Assembly: GCA_023266115.1 (NCBI GenBank)
Contig: JAHFRU010000024.1
Span: 1 to 36,744, forward strand
Origin: Gammaproteobacteria bacterium
Lineage (GTDB): Bacteria; Pseudomonadota; Gammaproteobacteria; VBWC01
Length of the DNA: 36,744 nucleotides
Reading direction: 5' to 3'
Shown here one piece after another: positions 1 through 6,301 of the stretch. Both the position numbers and the translations under genes were made by a program. Numbering within the stretch: position 1 is the first letter of the stretch; each line of letters begins with the position of its first letter. Below the pieces are notes generated by a model. It did no database searches, was not told where the DNA came from, and saw only the letters and a program-made list of their open reading frames with translations.

Positions 1-348
1 GCCATAAGGGTTCACATGACTGTAGATCAACGGCGTGAGACCACGATAATCTTCCGGCGTCATCCGCCCCGCCCACTTCGGCTCAACCAGTACGGTCTGA
101 AGCATGCGGGTGTTCACATAACCGGCTATCTCGCCAGCCTCGACACCGAGTTGCTCGGCCAGGTACGAGAGGCCATCGGTAGGGATTGAGCCGGGATCGA
201 TCGCGAAAAACCCCAGGGAAGCGAAGAATTTCAGCTGCGCGGCGAGGCCAAGGCGCGTCAGGGCCGGCTTCGAATTTACAAAATCAATATCGGCAAAGCT
301 CAGGCTCCATCGTCCGATCAAATCCCCGCCCGGAATACTCCGATCCAT
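1..348 (-). CDS. tnpA: Tn3-family transposase, N-terminal part (cut by window edge)
   Basis: Reading leftward from an ATG at 348, the frame stays open to the window edge and gives 116 residues. They resemble the N-terminal DUF4158 region of Tn3-family transposases, which precedes the DDE catalytic domain. The stretch ends in [13 protein letters not shown], a run well conserved in that family. A GGGAG Shine-Dalgarno lies about 8 bases before the ATG. The catalytic domain and the terminal inverted repeat would lie outside the window, so I cannot say whether the gene is intact. It may be related to the resolvase at 4555-5130, but the replication block lies between them, so they may be pieces of different elements. 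Tn3 transposases carry out replicative transposition with cointegrate intermediates. Confidence 0.75.
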   Translation of the reverse strand, partial: MDRSIPGGDLIGRWSLSFADIDFVNSKPALTRLGLAAQLKFFASLGFFAIDPGSIPTDGLSYLAEQLGVEAGEIAGYVNTRMLQTVLVEPKWAGRMTPEDYRGLTPLIYSHVNPYG

Positions 349-427
349 CAACCCACTCCCTATGATGGAGCGAACTGTCCTCTTCTATGATTTCCATCGT
401 CAATACCGAATGCCACGTTCCCAAAAC

Positions 428-473
428 GTTCTCCGACTTGGCCAAAATCGCAGCTTGGGGCCGACTGGGCCTA
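428..473. repeat. 46-bp repeat, left copy (inverted partner at 36624-36669)
   Basis: These 46 bases match the reverse complement of 36624-36669 at 42 positions. The core, ggccaaaatcgcagctt, is identical in both. The two copies lie near opposite ends of the window and face each other. Neither sits in a gene I can recognise. Both could be remnants of one mobile-element end or of one gene's 3' end. Confidence 0.7.
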
Positions 474-811
474 CTATGCCGATCGCGAGTTCGCCGGGCG
501 GTTCGATCCAGCGTGATTGATCGCGGAAAGCACGAATGAAGCTGGGAGCGGCCTGACCGATTTAAGCCCTGCTGGTGACGCTCGCCGCGTCAGGCTTCCC
601 GAACCACCCGAATCCCTTCCCCTGCCCTCACGGCGCGCCTGGGCGGCCGTAGTGAGTGATTGCGCCGCCCACCTGCCTTACTTCTTTCCCGCCTAGCCAG
701 CGGCGCTTGCGCCGCTTCTGTGACGCCGTAGGCGGCACCTAGCGAAAGCGCATCGGCCGGTAGGCCGATTCCGTTGGTCCCTTCTGTTCCCTGCCTCGAT
801 GCGGGCCGTTC

Positions 812-860
812 GACGTTAAAAGATTCTGTTAAATATGAATCGTTAAGTAGGTTAAGCCGA
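812..860. other. AT-rich segment with four GTTAA repeats; candidate unwinding element
   Basis: Next to the iterons the sequence becomes AT-rich and carries GTTAA four times, starting at 815, 828, 842 and 851. The spacings of 13, 14 and 9 bases resemble the short direct repeats of plasmid DNA-unwinding elements. Its place 50-100 bases from the iteron array fits an origin opening site. I did not recognise a classical DnaA box. The role is inferred from composition and position. Confidence 0.45.
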
Positions 861-910
861 AAAAACGGCCTTGTTTCAGTAAGGAAATCAACAGCTTGCC
901 AGAACCGCCG

Positions 911-1102
911 GTGGGTGAAAACACGTGATTCGGTGTGTGAAAACACGATAGTGCGGTGTGTGAAAACACGAGTCAAAGGTGTGTGAAAACACGATAGCAC
1001 ACGGCTCGGGAACGCCGATCGCCCATATCCTGGGAAGTCTTGCCGCCGATGATTCCAACCATGCCTCGCCGCTTCTGGGGGTGGCGGTGTGTGATAACAC
1101 GA
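911..1102. repeat. Iteron array, five copies; probable plasmid origin (oriV)
   Basis: The 16-base unit gtgtgtgaaaacacga occurs at 911-926 (two mismatches), 933-948, 956-971 and 979-994. A fifth copy with one mismatch lies at 1087-1102. The first four are spaced 22-23 bases, about two helical turns, so an initiator would bind one face of the DNA. Each unit contains the small palindrome GTGT-gaaa-ACAC. The fifth copy stands apart by 108 bases and ends 4 bases before the stop codon of the replication initiator. Iterons next to an RPA-type rep gene are the normal layout for theta-replicating alphaproteobacterial plasmids, where they serve as initiator sites and copy-number control. Confidence 0.85.
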
Positions 1103-1105
1103 TAG

Positions 1106-2059
1106 TTAGGAGCGGCCTGAAAGTCGGTCCATGAGGTCATCGACCTCTGTGGTGCGCCGTCGATCGGCCTCCATGCGGTCGCGCCGATCCTGCTCGGCCT
1201 GGAGCTGCTCGGAGAGCGCCAAGGCTTCCGCCTCCCCTCTCAACCGGAATTGAATGGCCGGGCTGCCATCGTTCGTCGCCACCATTTCGACCGCATAATC
1301 GGGAAGTTGGTTGATCTCCACGATCTTGCGGAGCATCCGGTTGAACTCTTTGGGCTTGCTGTCGCTGCCGGTCTTGTCGCGCAGCACCTCCACCCGGCAC
1401 GTCCACCCGCCGCGCTGGTTGCCGGCGTGCTTGCGGGCGATGCGATACAGCGCCCGCTCAAGCCCGCCGGTCAGCAGGAAGTAATCGGGGTGCATGGTGA
1501 GAAGCGACCGCTCCGCCATGATCCCCTCATAAACCCAATCCGACAGGGTGATGGTCATGCCGCGGGGCTGGTCGGTTTCGGGGTCGACCTCCAACGTCCA
1601 TTTGTCGAGCCAGTTGAAACCCGCCTTGCTGCGACGCTTCGGGGCGCGGATCGACGTGGAAATAGAAGTCGTCTGCAACCGCTGTAGAGCGGCTTGAAGG
1701 TCTTGATAGGCGCGCCCGCTGGTGTTGCGCTTGATTGCCCGCAAAAGGTCGTAGGACGTGGTTGTCAGCGTCCTGGGCAGGTCGTTGACCCCCTGCTCCC
1801 GCATCCGATTGAGCGCCGACGTGGCCCATATGATGATATCGGCGTCCCAGATCGTCGCCATGCCGTAGGCGGGTATTGCCTCGATCTTCACCCAGGTCGC
1901 GCCGTCCGGGCTGGTATATTCGATCGGCTTGACCCGCTTGCGTTTCTGCAAGGAAAAGAACGGTCGTTCCATCGTCTCCCGCTGATCCTTGAGCGGAAGG
2001 TCGCCCATGATTGGCAGGAACAGGTCGAACTCCGGACTAGGGTCACGCCGCTTCTTCAT
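1106..2059 (-). CDS. repA: Plasmid replication initiator, RPA (RepA) family
   Basis: This 317-residue protein matches the alphaproteobacterial replication initiator A family. Near the N-terminus it carries DLFLPIMGDLPLKDQRETM followed by ERPFFSLQKRKR and KPIEY, a very recognisable family opening. The body would form the winged-helix DNA-binding domains, and the C-terminal 50 residues are charged and probably helical. It should bind the iterons just beyond its 3' end (911-1102) and open the origin. The ATG at 2059 has AGGA about 11 bases upstream. It is the last gene of a leftward operon parA > RHH > rep, separated from the RHH gene by 43 bases that hold a copy of the par repeat motif. Partition and replication control may therefore be linked. 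Confidence 0.9.
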   Translation of the reverse strand: MKKRRDPSPEFDLFLPIMGDLPLKDQRETMERPFFSLQKRKRVKPIEYTSPDGATWVKIEAIPAYGMATIWDADIIIWATSALNRMREQGVNDLPRTLTTTSYDLLRAIKRNTSGRAYQDLQAALQRLQTTSISTSIRAPKRRSKAGFNWLDKWTLEVDPETDQPRGMTITLSDWVYEGIMAERSLLTMHPDYFLLTGGLERALYRIARKHAGNQRGGWTCRVEVLRDKTGSDSKPKEFNRMLRKIVEINQLPDYAVEMVATNDGSPAIQFRLRGEAEALALSEQLQAEQDRRDRMEADRRRTTEVDDLMDRLSGRS

Positions 2060-2083
2060 TGTTCAATCCTGCACGCTTGCAGA

Positions 2084-2097
2084 TTTGCATGTGTGCA
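2084..2097. promoter_or_regulatory. par-1 motif copy between RHH gene and rep
   Basis: The sequence tttgcatgtgtgca lies in the 43-base gap between the RHH gene and rep. It is the third copy of the motif also found at 2411-2424 and 3039-3052. It is probably an operator or centromere half-site for the RHH protein. Confidence 0.55.
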
Positions 2098-2102
2098 CAC
2101 GC

Positions 2103-2393
2103 TCAAGCACGTCCAAACTGCTTGTCGGCGTCGTATTTGGCGACCAGCTCGGCAATCGCTTCGGCCAGCAAGTCCTGGTGGCTGCGGCGCGTTCGTGCCG
2201 CCAACACCCGGAACGCCTCGGCGGTTGGATCGGCGGGATCGAAATAAGCACCCAAGTGATATTTGCCCGGACGTTGCCCGCTCAATCGGGGAGCGCGCGC
2301 GTTTGGTTGAGGCGCTGCACGCTCGGGGGATGCGGACTCGGGCTTTGCCTTTGTGGTGACGGCGGGCGCTAGGAGTGAGGAACGTCGTGCCAT
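2103..2393 (-). CDS. Small ribbon-helix-helix partition protein (ParB/ParG-like role)
   Basis: This protein has 96 residues. The first 40 are rich in A, P and S with several basic residues and look disordered. Residues about 43-90 (from GKYHLGAYF to AIAELVAKY) fit a ribbon-helix-helix DNA-binding fold. The gene starts 4 bases after the parA stop on the same strand, so the two are cotranscribed. In small par loci of this layout the second gene encodes the centromere-binding protein, which contacts ParA through its flexible N-terminus and often represses the operon. That is the inferred role here. Repeats at 2084, 2411 and 3039 are the obvious candidate sites. The protein at 35815-36129 is its counterpart in the second par locus. 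Confidence 0.7.
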   Translation of the reverse strand: MARRSSLLAPAVTTKAKPESASPERAAPQPNARAPRLSGQRPGKYHLGAYFDPADPTAEAFRVLAARTRRSHQDLLAEAIAELVAKYDADKQFGRA

Positions 2394-2397
2394 GATA

Positions 2398-3045
2398 TCA
2401 AGCCTTCACATTTGCAGGTGTGCAATTCTGCAATTCATCAAATAGGAATTGGCGAAGCGACGCAATCTCCTGGGCGGCTTTGCCGTTGGGTTCGTGCTCG
2501 GTCACGCCAAGCCCGTAGGGCCATGCTGCCCGATAGGCGCTGCGCTCCCTGATGACTGCGCGCGCGACCTTTAATCCAGTATCCTCCGCCAGTGTCCTCG
2601 CATCATCCAATAGCGTCGTTGCCGTAGGCGGGGCCGCATTGAGCACGACAAAGCCGGTCCTGCCGGTGCTGATGATGAGTTGGGCCGTGCGCTTGATCGC
2701 GTCGAGATCAATGAGGGAAGGGCGGCACGGTATCAGCACAATATCGGCCCGTTGCGCGGCTGCGGCTGCCTCGGCCCCGGCTGCCGGAGGCGTGTCGATG
2801 ATGGTGAGGTCGAAACCGTTCGCCTCGGCCGCGTCGATCGCCTGGTTCAAGCGGCGCGCGCTGATTGGCTCTACATGAGGTAGCTCGGCCTCACGGCGCT
2901 CGCTCCACGCCGTTGCGCTTTCCTGTGGGTCTAGGTCGAACAGCGCCGTCCTGATGCCTGCCGCTTGCGCCGCGACCGCCAGATTGACCGCGAGCGTCGT
3001 TTTGCCGACGCCGCCTTTTTGTGCCGCAAGCGTGATTATATGCAC
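2398..3045 (-). CDS. parA: ParA-type partition ATPase
   Basis: This is a 215-residue Walker-type ATPase of the small ParA/MipZ-like class. It has the deviant Walker A motif QKGGVGKTT at about residues 9-17, a Walker A' region ALFDLDPQ and the Walker B region TIIDTPPA. It lacks the N-terminal HTH of long ParA proteins. The frame stays open further upstream, but homology starts at HIITLAAQKGG, so I place the start at the GTG at 3045, with GGGAG nine bases before it. The start codon lies inside a par repeat motif, which suggests that repressor binding and translation start are close together. It partitions plasmid copies together with the downstream RHH protein. A paralogue with the same arrangement is at 35165-35818. 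Confidence 0.85.
   Translation of the reverse strand: MHIITLAAQKGGVGKTTLAVNLAVAAQAAGIRTALFDLDPQESATAWSERREAELPHVEPISARRLNQAIDAAEANGFDLTIIDTPPAAGAEAAAAAQRADIVLIPCRPSLIDLDAIKRTAQLIISTGRTGFVVLNAAPPTATTLLDDARTLAEDTGLKVARAVIRERSAYRAAWPYGLGVTEHEPNGKAAQEIASLRQFLFDELQNCTPANVKA
2411..2424. promoter_or_regulatory. par-1 motif copy at the 3' end of parA
   Basis: The sequence tttgcaggtgtgca differs from the 2084 copy by one base. It lies inside the last codons of parA, just before the RHH gene. The second par locus has a motif copy in the equivalent place (35774-35792). Confidence 0.5.
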
Positions 3046-3052
3046 GTGTGCA
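3039..3052. promoter_or_regulatory. par-1 motif copy over the parA start codon
   Basis: The sequence tatgcacgtgtgca includes the GTG start of parA and matches the 2084 and 2411 copies apart from two or three bases. A protein bound here would cover the translation start. The second par locus has the same arrangement at 35158-35174. Confidence 0.5.
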
Positions 3053-3074
3053 CACTCCCAATATTGATGACGTG

Positions 3075-3103
3075 ATAGTATGCAGAATGGCAGGACTGCA
3101 CAA
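3075..3103 (-). promoter_or_regulatory. Candidate promoter of the parA-RHH-rep operon
   Basis: On the minus strand TTGTGC (3103-3098) and TACTAT (3080-3075) are separated by exactly 17 bases and lie about 30 bases upstream of the parA start. Both match the sigma-70 consensus only partly. The start of transcription would fall next to the par motif at 3039-3052, as expected for an autoregulated par operon. Confidence 0.45.
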
Positions 3104-3133
3104 CCGTTCTCTTGCCGGCTGAAGGTGACCCCA

Positions 3134-3178
3134 GGGTTGGGTGGGTGGGACAACAGCACGGCCGCCTCGGCGGCCTCC
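3134..3178. repeat. Boundary repeat, copy A (partner at 4506-4552)
   Basis: This copy starts gggttgggtgggtgggacaa and ends cggcctcc. Copy B at 4506-4552 has the same two ends around a different hairpin loop. The two copies are in direct orientation and enclose the toxin-antitoxin and HNH genes. Each contains a GC-rich hairpin, so they may be related terminators that also mark a cassette boundary. Confidence 0.6.
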
Positions 3179-3184
3179 CTTTTT
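3160..3184 (+). terminator. Candidate rho-independent terminator
   Basis: The hairpin ggccgcc-tc-ggcggcc (3160-3175) is followed by tcccttttt. On the plus strand this is a good terminator shape. It lies between the leftward par operon and the rightward toxin-antitoxin pair. It could shield the pair from read-through. Confidence 0.45.
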
Positions 3185-3301
3185 GCGCGAGCGATCGTAG
3201 CCGTCAGGGACGAGACGCCAGCATGGCGGCTCGATCGGAGCTGCGAAGCGGAGATAGAGCGCGGCCCGTTAGGGCGCGTCCAGCCCTTGACGATTGGATC
3301 A

Positions 3302-3649
3302 ATGGTAACATATATGGAACTGATGGTGCTAAAGGAGTATGAGGACGGGGAAGGGCAAAGCCCCTTCGGACTCTGGTTCGCCGCGCTGGATGCGGTAGCG
3401 GCCGCAAAAGTGGTGGTGGCGCTGAATAAGGTCGAACGGGGCGCGCTTTCCAACGTCAAACCGGTGGGAGAGGGCGTCTCGGAATACAGGATCGATTTTG
3501 GACCTGGCTATCGTATCTATTTCGGAATGGATGGCCAAACCCTCGTCATCCTCCTGAGCGGCGGGACGAAGAAACGCCAGCAGCGTGATATCGACGCCGC
3601 CAAGTCGCTGTGGGCGGATTACAAGGCGCGGAAGAAAGGAAGATCGTGA
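3302..3649 (+). CDS. higB: Toxin of type II TA system, HigB/Gp49-like (RelE superfamily)
   Basis: This 115-residue protein resembles the phage-derived Gp49/HigB group of addiction-module killer proteins. It has the family run VKPVGEGVSEYRIDFGPGYR (about residues 60-79), followed by YFGMDG, LLSGGTKKRQQRDI and a final basic WADYKARKKG. Proteins of this group are small ribosome-dependent or free mRNA endonucleases. The stop overlaps the antitoxin start (TGATG), which gives toxin-first order as in higBA. The start is uncertain: ATG codons at 3302, 3314 and 3323 are all in frame. A TTGACG at 3287-3292 followed 17 bases later by ATATAT could be a promoter, which would favour 3323. Confidence 0.8.
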   Translation: MVTYMELMVLKEYEDGEGQSPFGLWFAALDAVAAAKVVVALNKVERGALSNVKPVGEGVSEYRIDFGPGYRIYFGMDGQTLVILLSGGTKKRQQRDIDAAKSLWADYKARKKGRS

Positions 3650-3963
3650 TGGCTCTCACCCGCAACTTCAAAGACACCGTGCGCGCACGTGTTCAAGCGG
3701 ACCCAGCGTTTCGCTCAGCACTCCTCACCGAAGCCGTTAACGCCTTCCTCGTCGGTGACATCGATACGGGTAAGGCGGTCCTGCGCGACTACATCAAGGC
3801 GACGGTGGGTTTCGAGGAACTGGCCGAACAAACCGGAAGACCGTCCAAGAGTCTGATGCGGATGTTCAGCCCGGCGGGGAATCCGGCTGCCGACAACCTG
3901 TTTTCGGTCATCAGCACGCTGCAACGAGCATCGGGTGTAACACTGGAAGTTCGCGCGGCGTGA
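3649..3963 (+). CDS. higA: Antitoxin of type II TA system, HigA-like HTH protein
   Basis: This 104-residue partner of the preceding toxin is translationally coupled to it through a TGATG overlap at 3647-3651. Residues about 50-100 contain a helix-turn-helix of the addiction-module antidote type: FEELAEQTGRPSKSLMRM followed by FSPAGNPAADNL and a further helix (FSVISTLQRASG). This is the pattern of the HI1420-type antidote family. It should neutralise the toxin by direct binding and repress the shared promoter. No membrane or secretion signal is seen. Confidence 0.8.
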   Translation: MALTRNFKDTVRARVQADPAFRSALLTEAVNAFLVGDIDTGKAVLRDYIKATVGFEELAEQTGRPSKSLMRMFSPAGNPAADNLFSVISTLQRASGVTLEVRAA

Positions 3964-4009
3964 TTTGAACCCTGAAAGTGGTAACTTTCCTCTTTCGTTC
4001 TCATCGGCC

Positions 4010-4480
4010 ATGACTCATAGAATCGTCATGCCGATCGCGCGTGAACATCGCTGGCTCTATCCGATCGACTGGCGCGAGCTGTCCAACCTCATCCGGTTCC
4101 AGCGTGCCAAAGGGCGCTGCGAGCATTGCCGTCGTCCGCACGGCCGCGACGTGCTGCACCTGGGCGATGGAGTATGGTGGGACGAGGACGCCGCGACCTG
4201 GCGCGACGGGCAGGGCAGGGGTCTTCGCCATCTGCCGTCGCCGGACGAGCTGGCGCGGGCGCAACCGGGTCTCGCCGGCATCGACCCGCCCGCTTATCTT
4301 CGGATCACGCGCGTGGTCCTCGCCAGCGCGCACCTAAACCACGATCCCGGCGACAACCGGCCGCGCAACCTCGCCGCGCTCTGTCAGCGCTGCCACATGG
4401 TCCACGATGCCACTGAACATCGCCGGCGCCGTTGGCTCAACGCGTTCCGGCTGCGCGCGATCGGCGACCTGTTCGCCTGA
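4010..4480 (+). CDS. HNH endonuclease-like protein
   Basis: This protein of about 156 residues contains a zinc-binding HNH-like arrangement. There is a first CEHC pair near residue 35, then a C-terminal block AHLNHDPGDNRPRNL followed by LCQRCHMVHD. Such small HNH proteins are common on alphaproteobacterial plasmids and prophages. Their substrates are rarely known, so a nuclease role is a family-level inference. The start could be the ATG at 4010 or at 4028; neither has a strong Shine-Dalgarno. The gene follows the HigA-like gene closely on the same strand and lies inside the boundary repeats at 3134 and 4506. A GC-rich hairpin follows the stop codon. Confidence 0.7.
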   Translation: MTHRIVMPIAREHRWLYPIDWRELSNLIRFQRAKGRCEHCRRPHGRDVLHLGDGVWWDEDAATWRDGQGRGLRHLPSPDELARAQPGLAGIDPPAYLRITRVVLASAHLNHDPGDNRPRNLAALCQRCHMVHDATEHRRRRWLNAFRLRAIGDLFA

Positions 4481-4505
4481 CTGCCGGGCCGTAGGACCGG
4501 CCCCC

Positions 4506-4552
4506 GGGTTGGGTGGTGGGACAAAAACGCGGCCGTCGAACAGACGGCCTCC
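4506..4552. repeat. Boundary repeat, copy B (partner at 3134-3178)
   Basis: The outer parts (gggttgggtgg-tgggaca and cggcctcc) match copy A, while the hairpin loop differs. Together the copies bracket the toxin-antitoxin/HNH cassette in direct orientation. Confidence 0.6.
4521..4549 (-). terminator. Rho-independent terminator of the resolvase gene
   Basis: On the minus strand the hairpin ggccgtc-tgttc-gacggcc (4549-4531) is followed by GCGTTTTTGT. It begins six bases after the resolvase stop codon, as expected for that gene's terminator. Confidence 0.7.
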
Positions 4553-4554
4553 AT

Positions 4555-5130
4555 CTAGGCCGGTTGGCTAAGTGAGCTGCGCCCGCCAGGAATATGCCGG
4601 TATAGCGTCGATGGCTGCACCCCGATCTGCTGCGCCACTTCCTCCACCGTAATAGTCGGATCGGCGAGCATCGCCTTGGCCCGCTTAATCTCGGCCGGCC
4701 CCATCGCCGGCTTGCGCCCGCCGCGCCGCCCCAAGGCCCGCGCCTGGGCAAGCCCGGCATGGGTGCGCTCCAGGGTCAGTTCGCGCTCGAACTCCGCCAC
4801 GGCCGCGAAGACGTGGAACACCAACCGCCCGCCGGGGCTGGTGGTGTCAATCGCCTGGGTGAGCACCTTAAGGCCGATCTCGCGCTTGGCGAGATCTTCG
4901 GCCGTCTCGACGAGCTGCCGCACCGATCGCGCGAGCCGGTCGAGCTTCCACACCGCCAGCGTGTCGCCGGCACGAAGATAGTCGAGCGCAGCTTTCAGCT
5001 CCGGCCGATCGCGCTGCGCGCCCGACGCCCTCTCCATGAAAACGCGCTCGCATCCGGCTTGCCGTAGCGCCTCGATTTGTAGGGCAGGGGACTGGTCCCT
5101 GGTGGACACGCGCGCATAGCCGACGAGCAA
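4555..5130 (-). CDS. tnpR: Serine site-specific recombinase (Tn3-type resolvase)
   Basis: This is a serine recombinase of about 191 residues. The catalytic serine lies in the opening motif LLVGYARVSTRDQ, followed by the usual KLDRLARS and EFERELTLERTHAGL regions and the long E helix. The C-terminal 45 residues (from GGRKPAM) form a helix-turn-helix DNA-binding domain. I place the start at the TTG at 5130, because resolvases usually begin MLVGYARVST and GGAG lies just upstream. A GTG at 5154 would add eight residues. The gene resolves cointegrates at a res site, probably 5135-5199 directly upstream. The matching transposase is not next to it; the only Tn3 transposase seen is at 1-348. Confidence 0.85.
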   Translation of the reverse strand: MLVGYARVSTRDQSPALQIEALRQAGCERVFMERASGAQRDRPELKAALDYLRAGDTLAVWKLDRLARSVRQLVETAEDLAKREIGLKVLTQAIDTTSPGGRLVFHVFAAVAEFERELTLERTHAGLAQARALGRRGGRKPAMGPAEIKRAKAMLADPTITVEEVAQQIGVQPSTLYRHIPGGRSSLSQPA

Positions 5131-5134
5131 GGGG

Positions 5135-5199
5135 CTTCTCCGAAAACTCGACACGACCTAGCCGGATTCCGGAGAAGGAAACAAGGGAGGGTTTTCGGA
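5135..5199. promoter_or_regulatory. Candidate res site upstream of the resolvase
   Basis: Two nested inverted pairs lie before the resolvase gene: TCCGAAAAC (5139-5147) with GTTTTCGGA (5191-5199), and cttctccg (5135-5142) with cggagaag (5170-5177). Paired inverted half-sites directly upstream of tnpR are the normal res layout. Sub-site borders cannot be fixed by eye. Confidence 0.5.
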
Positions 5200-5290
5200 C
5201 GCTTGACGGGCTGTTCTAGCGACCTCGGCCGCGATCGGCGCGGCCCTCCCGCAATCGACCGTTTGACAGACATTGGTCGATCTGTGGGGT

Positions 5291-5815
5291 CTATCTGCTG
5301 CACGCCTCACATAGGCCGCAAACTTCGATCACCGGCTTTGTTGGCCGAAACCCCGCATTGGTTGCGGCACCCCGGATACTTGTCGCAATGCTGTCGTCGT
5401 CCAAATGCGTGATCCTGCCGCACTGCTCGCAGAAAAGCAGGATGCAGTCGTGAACGCAGCCGGGGTGGACATTGGGTAGGTAACGGTTTGCAACCTCCAC
5501 GCGAGTGACGATGTTGGCTGCCACGAACAGGTCGAGAATGCGGTAGACCGAGTTTGCGGCTACGCGCCGGCCGCGCTGTTCCGAAAAGCGATCGGCGATG
5601 TCGTAAGCCGACGCGGGTCGGTCGAGACCGACGATGACATTGAATAGCTGAGCCCGCATATCGGTCCACTGCTCACCGACGCGCTCAAAGGCGGAGCGTG
5701 CGGCCTCTGCAAGCGCTTCTCCTTCCGGCTGCTCGTGCTTGTGACGCATGATGCAAGAATATGGCTCGACGGGGGTGGCGGGCAAGGCCACCCCTCTCTC
5801 AAGCACTTGGTTCAT
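5291..5815 (-). CDS. zur: Fur-family regulator, probably Zur (zinc uptake regulator)
   Basis: This 174-residue protein has the Fur-family winged helix (about residues 50-105, with SAYDIADRF and VAANSVYRILDLFVAANIV) and a C-terminal metal-binding dimerisation domain. Two structural-zinc cysteine pairs are visible, CEQC and CGLC, plus a final CEAC. Zur rather than Fur is suggested by the operon: it is the last gene after a ZnuD-like receptor and a MerC-like protein, and all three run leftward. The start at 5815 is supported by an ATGA overlap with the MerC stop. A shorter start at 5749 (MRHKHEQ) is possible. It would repress the operon when zinc is plentiful. Confidence 0.75.
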   Translation of the reverse strand: MNQVLERGVALPATPVEPYSCIMRHKHEQPEGEALAEAARSAFERVGEQWTDMRAQLFNVIVGLDRPASAYDIADRFSEQRGRRVAANSVYRILDLFVAANIVTRVEVANRYLPNVHPGCVHDCILLFCEQCGRITHLDDDSIATSIRGAATNAGFRPTKPVIEVCGLCEACSR

Positions 5816-6210
5816 GTCGCGCGCCCCAGCTTCAGATTGCCGACATGCGCGATGGCGAGGACGATAGCGCCGGCAACCGTCAGCGGCGTTTCCAGCGGCG
5901 TGTCACCGAACGACAGCACACCGATGGCGAGCACTATAAGCCCAGCCGCGCCAAGCATTACGGGCCACCAAGCGCCATGTCGTGTCCTGCCGGAGAGAAG
6001 GGCCAAGCTGCTCGTCGGCACGGCAATCGCCAGCATCACCAGGTGAAAGGTCCGGCTGACCGGAATGACGCTGCTGAGCGCGGGAAGGGCGGCAAAGAGG
6101 AGGGGCAGCGCGAGACAGTGAATGAGGCACAGCAACGAAGCACCCAAAGCCGTGTGTTCGATCAGCCCCCGATGCAAGTTTCTCAACGTCCCTGCCACAA
6201 ACCTCTCCAT
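5812..6210 (-). CDS. MerC-domain inner-membrane protein
   Basis: This protein of about 132 residues has four predicted hydrophobic segments. The first contains LLCLIHCLALPLLFAALP, with the paired cysteines typical of the MerC family. MerC proteins carry mercuric ion across the inner membrane in mer operons. Here there is no mer operon, and the neighbours are a zinc-type TonB receptor and a Zur-like regulator. I therefore infer a role in zinc or other divalent metal entry, with moderate confidence. The frame extends upstream to 6264, but ATG 6210 (MERFVAGT) gives the better family start. Neither start has a good Shine-Dalgarno. The stop overlaps the regulator's start. Confidence 0.75.
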   Translation of the reverse strand: MERFVAGTLRNLHRGLIEHTALGASLLCLIHCLALPLLFAALPALSSVIPVSRTFHLVMLAIAVPTSSLALLSGRTRHGAWWPVMLGAAGLIVLAIGVLSFGDTPLETPLTVAGAIVLAIAHVGNLKLGRAT

Positions 6211-6301
6211 TATGGGGGTGGGGCAGGCCCTACCCCGTCTCCCTGTAACCTTTTGAAATGGCATCCCAGGTGGGGGAGGCCTGCTGCCCGCGACATCTTT
6301 G

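Larger units (their letters stand above)
349..905. other. Non-coding stretch between tnpA and the iterons
   Basis: I see no convincing gene here. The stretch holds the 46-bp repeat, two compact palindromes (699-716, eight-base arms around TT; 752-769, seven-base arms around GGTA), and an AT-rich segment described separately. The longest leftward frame across it (590-1000) owes its repetitive VFTHR-like peptide to the iterons and is not a credible protein. The palindromes could be transcription ends or structured parts of the origin. Confidence 0.5.

Noticed and set aside
590-1000. Leftward 136-residue frame with repeated VFTHR-like peptide
   Set aside because: The peptide repeats are the translation of the iterons and the rest is non-coding palindromic DNA. 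No ribosome-binding site or family similarity is present.
911-1102. Regular short repeats that could suggest a CRISPR array
   Set aside because: The spacers are only 6-7 bases and the unit is 16 bases with a palindrome, next to a rep gene. This is an iteron array.
3046-3459. N-terminal extension of the first ParA to 353 residues
   Set aside because: Similarity to ParA begins at HIITLAAQKGG, the upstream part is low in coding character, and a good ribosome-binding site and a promoter candidate lie just before the GTG at 3045.
1-5130. A single intact Tn3-family transposon covering tnpA and tnpR
   Set aside because: The transposase points left off the window, the resolvase lies 4.5 kb away beyond the replication operon, and no 38-base terminal repeat was recognised between them.
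5812-6210. Mercury-resistance operon
   Set aside because: A MerC-like protein is present, but no merR, merT, merP or merA is seen. The neighbours are a ZnuD-like receptor and a Zur-like regulator.
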